Shown here in pieces: positions 58,086-64,000 of a DNA stretch of 64,000 bases. Below the pieces are notes generated by a model, which saw only the letters and a program-made list of their open reading frames with translations, ran no database searches and was not told where the DNA came from. Position numbers and translations under genes: made by a program. The stretch covers positions 248,001 through 312,000 of the forward strand of contig JAXLYO010000008.1 of assembly GCA_046351415.1 (NCBI GenBank), written 5' to 3'. The stretch comes from JABFRG01 sp046351415 (GTDB lineage Bacteria; Myxococcota_A; Polyangia; Polyangiales; Polyangiaceae). The number at the start of each line of letters is the position of its first letter. Position 1 is the stretch's first letter.

Positions 58086-59687
58086 TCAGCGACGAAGCGT
58101 GAACCAAGCCACCGCCGCAGCGATGACGAGCAACGCGACGGTCCAAAGGAGCTTCGGCGGTCCCTCTTTGCGGGGCTCTACCACGACGGCTTCGGCCGAT
58201 TCGCTCTTGGCCACCGACTGCGGTTCGACGACGAGCTCCGGCTTGGCGGGGCGCGGACCGGGCTTGGGTTTTCCTTCCGTGGCCAATCGTCGCTCGACCT
58301 GCCGCGCCTTTTGCGCCGCATCGATGAACGTGGGTTCGAAGGCCAGAGCTCGGCGATAGGCTGCGAGCGCCCGCGGCAAATCGGACGCATGCGCCGCGAT
58401 TTCTGCTGCGACGAAGTGCACGAGCGCTACCGAGTGGTTCGTCGCGAGCGCTTCTCCAAGGAGCGATTCCAAACTCGCTTGGGTCTCTTCGACCTCGGCC
58501 GGAGCCGATGCGATGGCGTTCTTCCACTTCACGTACGCGAGGAAGACGGCGTACTCCATCTCTTCTGGAGCTTTCGCGTGGGCCTTCTCGAGCTCGAGGA
58601 GCGCCCGCGGCCACTGCGCCACGCGACAGAGTGCGCGAGCGTTGACGTAGTGCATTTCGCTGAGAAGCCGTGCATCGCGATCGTCCCACGGATTGCGGTC
58701 GGGGACTTTGCGAACGCTCAGCTGCACGCGGTTGAGTTTGAGTCTTGCGATGTTGCTCGGGTCGGGGTTGCCGAGACTCTCGGAAGCGGCGGTCGCTGCT
58801 TCTGGGCTGGATGGCTCTGGCTTCAGGCCTTCGACGGGCGTTCCGCGTGCTTCCACGCGTCGCGAGATATGCATGCCGGACGGTTCTTCGCTTTCGTCGG
58901 GAACTTCGTCTTCGATGCGCTTGCCAGGGAAGGGCTCGTCCGCCAGTTCGAGCGCATCGGCGAGAAGCATGCCCATGAACAGTGCGCGCTCGCCGTCCTG
59001 CGCCTGCACGATTTCGTGTACGTCGACCAGGCTCCGCATCTTCGTGCGCAGGGCCTCGGGGGCGGTTCCGAGAATGGTCGGGTCGATGACGCGGGCATAT
59101 TGATGCGCGAGTGGTTCGAGGACTTTCTTCACGTCGCGGTCGTCGAGACGCTTCGAGATGTCGACGTAAAGAAGCGAGAGATCCGCCGGGAACTCTCCGG
59201 TGTCTTTGCTCTGGCGGGTGCGGAGGGGTCCTTGTTCGTCGAAGGCGGCCGTCGCATCGAGGTCGGAAAGGGCTGCTGCCGCTCGGAGGCGCACTTGCAG
59301 ATGCAGTGCAGAGACCACCTGTTCGCGCTTTGCCATGCGTAGGTCCGACACGAGGTCACCGAGGCGCGCCTCCTGTCGGCTGGCCATCGAGTCGAGCGCC
59401 GCAGCGTATTCGTCCCAGGTGAGGAGTTCGTGGGCGACCATGATGCGTCCGAGGCGCTCGCTGAGGTTTCCGCCCTCCGCCCAGACAACCACACCTTCGC
59501 TCAGCCAAAGGGTGGTGACGGAGGCGCCCGCCCCGCCCGTGATACGGAGAGCGCCAGAGCGCTTCTCGCGCACGACCCTTTCGAACTCACCCAAGGCCTG
59601 CGATCGCTTAGAGAATGCAGCGAACCCTCCGCCCCCTCCTTTGGGGGAAGTTGGTGCGGCACCGTGGGCGTCGCGCATGTTGGCCAT
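58086..59687 (-). CDS. PATAN (DUF4388) and TPR protein with C-terminal helix
   Basis: A 533-residue protein starting at ATG 59687 (MANMRDAHG). Residues about 30-220 carry a PATAN/DUF4388-type region (EKRSGALRITGGAGASVTTL, LWLSEGVVVWAEGGNLSERL); the second half has TPR-like helices (about 360-450) and a single transmembrane helix at the extreme C-terminus (LLWTVALLVIAAAVAWFTL). A tail-anchored layout. PATAN domains occur in signalling proteins and also in the 40868 fusion. Convergent with rseP (nine bases between stops). Confidence 0.73.
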   Translation of the reverse strand: MANMRDAHGAAPTSPKGGGGGFAAFSKRSQALGEFERVVREKRSGALRITGGAGASVTTLWLSEGVVVWAEGGNLSERLGRIMVAHELLTWDEYAAALDSMASRQEARLGDLVSDLRMAKREQVVSALHLQVRLRAAAALSDLDATAAFDEQGPLRTRQSKDTGEFPADLSLLYVDISKRLDDRDVKKVLEPLAHQYARVIDPTILGTAPEALRTKMRSLVDVHEIVQAQDGERALFMGMLLADALELADEPFPGKRIEDEVPDESEEPSGMHISRRVEARGTPVEGLKPEPSSPEAATAASESLGNPDPSNIARLKLNRVQLSVRKVPDRNPWDDRDARLLSEMHYVNARALCRVAQWPRALLELEKAHAKAPEEMEYAVFLAYVKWKNAIASAPAEVEETQASLESLLGEALATNHSVALVHFVAAEIAAHASDLPRALAAYRRALAFEPTFIDAAQKARQVERRLATEGKPKPGPRPAKPELVVEPQSVAKSESAEAVVVEPRKEGPPKLLWTVALLVIAAAVAWFTLRR

Positions 59688-59779
59688 TCTCTCTATTATC
59701 CGCTGCCCTCGCCAACTCCGCCACCATGAGCTCGCCCATTCGGGACGAATTCGACGGGGGTGATGTAGGTCCTGCGCCC

Positions 59780-60199
59780 TCAGGCCTTCCACTTCGTCTT
59801 CGAAAGCTTCAGAATCTCGCGGAACTCGGCGGCGGTGACGGGCACGACGCTGATGCGCGAGCGCTTCACGAGGAGCATGGCGGATAGTGTGGGATGGGCT
59901 TTCACGGCGGCGAGCGTGACGGGTTCCGAAAGCGCTGTCACCGGCTCGAGGTCGACGGCGCTCCAGTCTTCGCCTTTGGCCGAGGCATCCGGGTACGCGG
60001 TCTTCTTCACGCGCGCTATCCCCACCATCTCCTTGCCTTCGTTCGAGTGATAGAAGAGGGCGAGGTCGCCTTTTTCCATGGCGCGAAGGTTGTTGCGTGC
60101 TTCGAAGTTGCGAACGCCATCCCACGTCGTGACGCCGTCTTTCACCAACTTGGACCACGGATAGACGGAGGGTTCACTCTTCACGAGCCAGTAGTTCAT
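59780..60199 (-). CDS. EVE-domain protein
   Basis: A 139-residue EVE-domain protein (thymocyte nuclear protein 1 family), starting MNYWLVKSEPSVYPW at ATG 60199. Conserved segments: TTWDGVRNFEARNNLRAM, GDLALFYHSNEGKEMVGIARV and LSAMLLVKRSRISVVPVTAAEF. EVE domains share the PUA-like fold and bind modified bases in RNA or DNA. Their cellular role is not settled. It stands alone on its strand. Confidence 0.92.
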   Translation of the reverse strand: MNYWLVKSEPSVYPWSKLVKDGVTTWDGVRNFEARNNLRAMEKGDLALFYHSNEGKEMVGIARVKKTAYPDASAKGEDWSAVDLEPVTALSEPVTLAAVKAHPTLSAMLLVKRSRISVVPVTAAEFREILKLSKTKWKA

Positions 60200-60310
60200 G
60201 CGATCGCACTCTGCCATGGGGCGGCCCGCAGCTCTATGGACACCTGCACGCGCGTGCGGACCGGCCAGGGAATTTGTGGCTTTTCCCGCGCGCTTGCTAC
60301 CATCTCGGGG

Positions 60311-60700
60311 GTGGAACAGAGCGAGCTGGGGGAGGGCGCATCCCTCGAAAGAGATCGGGAGGAAGCCCACTTCCGTATCGAACGCGCGTACGAGCTCGCG
60401 TGGCACGCCGTGCAGCTTGCACGGACCTACGAGGCCGAAGCTGCCCGCGAGGAGAGCGAACGCGACCTGAACCAAGGACGAAACATCGACCGGCGGGTCA
60501 TCGCGTGTGTGGAGCGCATTCGTGAACTGCGATCCTTCGTTCGAGCGGAGCGAATGGCGCTACGCACGATGCCCTCATCGGGTTCATCGGAAGTGCGTCC
60601 AGGGCTACGCAAGGCCGAAGCAAATGACCCGCGACATCCGCGCCAGACTGAACAGACGTACGAGATCCGATTCACGAAAAAGTTGTCGTATAAAAGTTGA
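60311..60700 (+). CDS. Small charged hypothetical protein
   Basis: A 129-residue frame from GTG 60311, with a helical Glu/Arg-rich N-terminal half (REEAHFRIERAYELAWHAVQ, NIDRRVIACVERIRELRSF). The C-terminal part is basic and less convincing. No motif. The ribosome-binding site is unclear. The protein-like composition of the first 80 residues supports a real gene; the end could be off. Confidence 0.45.
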   Translation: MEQSELGEGASLERDREEAHFRIERAYELAWHAVQLARTYEAEAAREESERDLNQGRNIDRRVIACVERIRELRSFVRAERMALRTMPSSGSSEVRPGLRKAEANDPRHPRQTEQTYEIRFTKKLSYKS

Positions 60701-60757
60701 CGGACGACTTCGTGGAGGCCACGCTTAACGCATACGAAACGAGAATAGAGGTTTCAC

Positions 60758-61876
60758 ATGCGTCCTTCAGCGGAACCCCCAAGTCATCGCTCACGCTGGC
60801 ATTCCACGAGCCAAGCGGGCGGACGAGTCTTGCGTGTACTGACTCTCCCAGTTCTTCGGTTGAGAGCCCTTCAATTCACGGCGTCGGTCGCGATTGTCGT
60901 TGCGGTCTTCGGTCCCCAGCAGGGTGGAGCGAGCCCCGCAAAAGCATCGACGGGCAAAGAAGCCCAGGGCCCCGGTTCAGGGGCTACACAGCCCCAAGAT
61001 CGCATGGCGCAAGCCGCACTGGGCGGCGCCGCAACGGAGGCAACCCCGACGCGGAAATGGCAGCTCGTTTCGGGGCGCAGTTGGCAGCTCCTCAGCGACA
61101 AGAGTGAACCTACTTCCGTGACGGATGCGCGTGAAGGCAACCGCGGCTCCTGCCCGGCTGGCATGGTGTCCGTGCGCGGGCGCATGGTGGACGAGCCGAA
61201 CCTCGATGCCCTCCAGCTTCGTGCATGTACGAAGTGGATCTCGAGGGAGTTCCCGGAACGTTGTGCCGAGTACGATCGCGACAAGTGGCTCGCCATCGTG
61301 AAAGATCTACCGACCAAGCCGATGGACTTCTGCATCGATCGCTTCGAGTACCCGAACGTCAAAGGCCAGAACCCGATCGTCATGGTCACCTGGTACGAAG
61401 CGCGCGATTCGTGCAAGGCGCAGGGCAAACGCCTTTGTACGGAAACCGAATGGACGTTCGCCTGCGAAGGCGAAGAAGCGACGCCGTACCCCACCGGCTA
61501 CAGTCGCGATCCGAAGCACTGCGTCATCGACGAGCCTTGGGGCATGCCGAAGGAGGGCTCGCTGCTTCCGCGTGACAGCGAGCACGCGATGCTCGAGGTG
61601 GACCGCCTCTGGCACGGGGAGCCGTCGGGCGGCGAGCGCAGCTGCGCGAGTCCGTTCGGGGTCTACGACATGACCGGTAACGTCGATGAGTGGACACGCT
61701 CCGCCATTCCCGGCGAACGCCCCTCGGTGTTGAAGGGTGGCTACTTCGGTCCCGTGCGAACGCGATGCAGGCCCGCAACGAAGGCTCACGGTGAAGGCCA
61801 CGTCTACTATCAGCAAGGTTTCCGCTGCTGCGCGAACGACGCTCCGGCGCAGGCACAGGCGCAGGCAACTCGATAG
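60758..61876 (+). CDS. Secreted FGE-sulfatase (SUMF1)-domain protein
   Basis: A 372-residue protein with an N-terminal membrane or signal segment (ALQFTASVAIVVAVF, about 38-52), a Gly/Ala linker and a C-type-lectin-like FGE-sulfatase domain (about 130-365): DFCIDRFEYPNVKGQNP, VTWYEARDSCKAQGKRLCTETEWTFACEG (about 208-236), YDMTGNVDEWTRS and GFRCCAND. Many such proteins in myxobacteria lack the formylglycine-generating activity and act as binding or signalling proteins. The end (AQAQAQA) is a short repeat. Confidence 0.85.
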   Translation: MRPSAEPPSHRSRWHSTSQAGGRVLRVLTLPVLRLRALQFTASVAIVVAVFGPQQGGASPAKASTGKEAQGPGSGATQPQDRMAQAALGGAATEATPTRKWQLVSGRSWQLLSDKSEPTSVTDAREGNRGSCPAGMVSVRGRMVDEPNLDALQLRACTKWISREFPERCAEYDRDKWLAIVKDLPTKPMDFCIDRFEYPNVKGQNPIVMVTWYEARDSCKAQGKRLCTETEWTFACEGEEATPYPTGYSRDPKHCVIDEPWGMPKEGSLLPRDSEHAMLEVDRLWHGEPSGGERSCASPFGVYDMTGNVDEWTRSAIPGERPSVLKGGYFGPVRTRCRPATKAHGEGHVYYQQGFRCCANDAPAQAQAQATR

Positions 61877-61926
61877 TTTTCTTCGAAGTGGCTGCGACTC
61901 CGCGGTCGGACTAGGCTCATGCGCAC

Positions 61927-62472
61927 ATGCGCACGCTTCGAACCCTCTTTCTCCTGCTCGTGCTCACGCTTTCGGTAGCCTGCAAAGAGAAGAAGCCTCA
62001 GCTCGTGAGTGACCCCATCACCGGGGCCCACATCGTCGTTCCGAGGGACTTTCGCGTCGGGCCCATCCTCAAAGGGAACGACGAGGCCAACTCTCTGCTC
62101 AAGCTCCAAGCGTCGAACGTCTTCAAAGACATCGGCGTCGGCGTCGTGATGGAGTCCAAAGAGGACATCGCCGAGAAGCTGACACTCGATCGGTACATCG
62201 AGATTGCGTCCGAAAATCGCGCGAAGAACATCAAGAATGCAGCTCGGTCGGAGCACGTCGCGCGGACGGTGGACGGCCTCCCCGGCGTGCAGGAGACCGT
62301 GCGGGGCGCCGCCGGCACCGGTAACGTGGTCTACATGATTCTCTACCTGGAGAGTCCCACGCACTTTTACCAAGTCACAGCCTGGACCGCCCCCTCGCGG
62401 CTCACGGCGAACCGCGCCGTCATGCAGAGCATCCTCGATTCGTTCGGCGTTACCCCGACCGGGTCACAGTAG
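61927..62472 (+). CDS. Lipoprotein, possibly DcrB/PsbP-like fold
   Basis: A 181-residue lipoprotein with lipobox LSVAC (Cys19) and a single mature domain of mixed alpha/beta pattern: HIVVPRDFRVGPILKG, GNVVYMILYLESPTHFYQVTAW and MQSILDSFGVTP at the end, resembling DcrB/PsbP-like lipoproteins. The resemblance is only in pattern. Start at ATG 61927, 50 bases after the FGE gene. Function unknown. Confidence 0.72.
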   Translation: MRTLRTLFLLLVLTLSVACKEKKPQLVSDPITGAHIVVPRDFRVGPILKGNDEANSLLKLQASNVFKDIGVGVVMESKEDIAEKLTLDRYIEIASENRAKNIKNAARSEHVARTVDGLPGVQETVRGAAGTGNVVYMILYLESPTHFYQVTAWTAPSRLTANRAVMQSILDSFGVTPTGSQ

Positions 62473-62482
62473 GGAAGAGCGG

Positions 62483-63379
62483 TTACGAACCGGTCTGCTT
62501 TTTCGCATCAGACTTGCGCGGCGAAGCCTTCTTGGGACCTTTCGCGAGCGAACGGTCGCTGCCTCGGTCCGACGGGGGTGCATCGTCGCTGTTCGCGGGA
62601 ACCGTGGCCCCTGCCTCTTTGAGGCTGCGCTTGAGTGCTTCGAGAAGGTCGACGATCTGAGCCTTCGGAGCCTCCGGTGCGGTCGTGATCTCTTGGCCCT
62701 CGACCTTCGCTTGCACGGCAGCTTCGACGCGGTCGCGATAGCTGTCCGAAAATTTCGTCGGGTCGAACGCGTCGTTCGAAAGCTGCTCGATGAGCTTGTT
62801 GGCGAGCTCGAGCTCGATAGGTTTGAACTGGAACGCGCCTGCATGCTCGACGTCGTCGAACGACCGAACCTCGTCCGCATAGTAGAGCTCGTGGAGACAA
62901 AGACCGCCCTTGAACGCGCGTACGACGACGAGCTGTTCACGGCCGCGAATGAAGTATCGGCCCACGGCGAAGCGGTCAGCGGTAGCGAGTGATTCGGAGA
63001 GAAGGCGATATGCGCGCTCGCCGCCCTTGTCCGGGCCCAAGTAGTACGTCTTCTCGAAGTACGTGAGATCGACGGTCTCTGCCGGAACGAACTCGACCAG
63101 TTCGAGTTCCCCTGTCCGAGGCGACTCGAGCTTCTTCAGTTCGTCCTCTTGAAGCACGACATAGCGATCCTTCGCGAACTCGTAGCCCTTCACCATGTCG
63201 GTGCGCTCGACGTGTACGTTGTCGGTGGGGCAGAAATACTGCTGCTTCATCCGTCCACCGCACTTCGCGTGGAGCATGTTGAAGCTCACCGACTTGGCAG
63301 AAGCGGCCGTGTAGAGCTTGAACGGAATCGACACGAGTCCGAAGGAGATGTTGCCAGAACCGATGGAGCGCGCAGCCAT
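62483..63379 (-). CDS. ku: Bacterial Ku protein
   Basis: Ku forms a ring on DNA double-strand ends in non-homologous end joining, normally with ligase LigD. The start ATG 63379 gives MAARSIGSGNISFGLVSIP (the MARxIWSGxISFGLV signature). The protein is 298 residues with the Ku core and a Lys/Arg-rich C-terminal tail (KGPKKASPRKSDAKKQTGS). No ligD is visible in the window. Confidence 0.93.
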   Translation of the reverse strand: MAARSIGSGNISFGLVSIPFKLYTAASAKSVSFNMLHAKCGGRMKQQYFCPTDNVHVERTDMVKGYEFAKDRYVVLQEDELKKLESPRTGELELVEFVPAETVDLTYFEKTYYLGPDKGGERAYRLLSESLATADRFAVGRYFIRGREQLVVVRAFKGGLCLHELYYADEVRSFDDVEHAGAFQFKPIELELANKLIEQLSNDAFDPTKFSDSYRDRVEAAVQAKVEGQEITTAPEAPKAQIVDLLEALKRSLKEAGATVPANSDDAPPSDRGSDRSLAKGPKKASPRKSDAKKQTGS

Positions 63380-63487
63380 CGTGCGATCGTAGCCGCGCCG
63401 GAGAGTTTGGTACAAACACGAAGCAATCGAGCACGGAAGAGCCGCACAAGACTTCAGCGATGAACGGTCGTTCAGCGCGCGCGGTGC

Positions 63488-64000
63488 CTATGGCACGTTC
63501 GAGGCAAAGCGGTGCGTGGCGGCGACCAATTCCTTCGCGATCCCGGGCTCGAACGCCGAGTGCCCCGCATCTCTCACGATGCGGAAATCGGCTTCGGGAA
63601 AAGCGCGGTGCAGGTCCCACGCAGACATCATCGGGCAAACGACGTCGTAGCGGCCTTGCACGATCACCGTCGGAATGTGACGGATGCGATCGACGTTCGC
63701 CAAGAGCGCGTTCTTCTCGTCGAAGAAGCCGCCGTTCACGAAGTAGTGACATTCGATGCGGGCGAACGCGTCGGCGAAGGTGTCGCCTGCCATGCGCTCG
63801 AGCAGGGTGGGATTCGGAAGCAAGTTGCTGGTGCTGCCTTCCCAAATGCTCCACGCTTTGGCCGCCTCGCTGCGGACCGTCGGGTCGCTGCTCGTCAACC
63901 GCTTGTAATATGCAGCCATCATGTCGCCGCGCTCGGCGGGAGGGATGGGGGCAACGTACTTCTCCCACGCGTCCGGGAAGAGAATGTGGCAGCCCTCCTG
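63488..64000 (-). CDS. pip: Prolyl iminopeptidase, 5' partial
   Basis: The frame enters from beyond the window end (the visible codons begin QEGCHILFPDAWEKYVAP), so only the C-terminal 170 residues are present. The cap region reads YVAPIPPAERGDMMAAYYKRL and the end carries the Asp (GRYDVVCP) and His (AGHSAFEP) of the catalytic triad; the nucleophile Ser lies upstream of the window. Prolyl iminopeptidases remove N-terminal proline from peptides. Confidence 0.87.
   Translation of the reverse strand, partial: QEGCHILFPDAWEKYVAPIPPAERGDMMAAYYKRLTSSDPTVRSEAAKAWSIWEGSTSNLLPNPTLLERMAGDTFADAFARIECHYFVNGGFFDEKNALLANVDRIRHIPTVIVQGRYDVVCPMMSAWDLHRAFPEADFRIVRDAGHSAFEPGIAKELVAATHRFASNVP

Overview
The window looks like chromosomal DNA of a GC-rich, aerobic, envelope-rich member of the Myxococcota, most like Polyangiales (Labilithrix or Polyangium type). 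The grounds are an alternative complex III plus caa3 oxidase cluster, many lipoproteins with low-complexity linkers, an AgmX/PglI-like C-terminal domain, DUF4388 (PATAN) proteins, a PEGA protein, a eukaryote-type Ser/Thr kinase and an NtrC-type regulator. The taxonomic call is an inference from gene content only.

Layout. 1-13249 (+): a respiratory operon with actB (cut by the window edge), actC, actD, actE (cytochrome c fused to an OmpA-like domain), actF, a small membrane protein, SCO, coxB, coxA, coxC, coxD and a lipoprotein cytochrome c. 13250-25375: accessory region with a 72-bp palindromic repeat in two copies, a DUF1275 membrane protein, small lipoproteins, an AraC regulator, a beta-helix lipoprotein gene split by a 1352-bp IS256-family element with a perfect 8-bp target duplication, an SGNH/CE6-like esterase lipoprotein and a PL9 pectate-lyase-like lipoprotein. 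25575-31319 (-): DMT exporter, ECF sigma factor, zinc-type anti-sigma factor, an STN/bactofilin-like membrane protein, YhhN and a two-domain PPK2. 31407-42928: YdcF, a flavin reductase, the haem genes hemX-like, hemA and hemC with a GH44 gene between hemA and hemC, an alpha/beta hydrolase, a threonine-dehydratase-like enzyme, udk and a large MshEN/HD-GYP/REC/PATAN fusion. 43018-50482: partial third copy of the repeat, lipoproteins, a cysteine-repeat protein, a TPR protein and a translationally coupled trio (membrane protein, PEGA protein, glycine-rich lipoprotein). 50483-51905: a small Uma2 plus four-helix-bundle pair bracketed by hexanucleotide (GANNNC) tracts in opposite orientation. 51906-64000: sigma54 response regulator, DUF1343 (NamZ-like) protein, Ser/Thr kinase coupled to RseP, PATAN/TPR protein, EVE protein, FGE-fold protein, lipoprotein, Ku, and a prolyl iminopeptidase cut by the window end.

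How it works together. The act-cox block is a complete quinol-to-oxygen electron path: ACIII oxidises quinol, mono-haem cytochromes carry electrons, and the caa3 oxidase reduces oxygen. Nearly every membrane subunit carries a histidine-rich tail, and ActE carries a peptidoglycan-binding fold. The 17-25 kb region reads as a plant-polysaccharide (pectin) module partly inactivated by the IS. The sigma/anti-sigma operon and the kinase/RseP pair are envelope-signalling units. I saw no tRNA, rRNA or CRISPR array.
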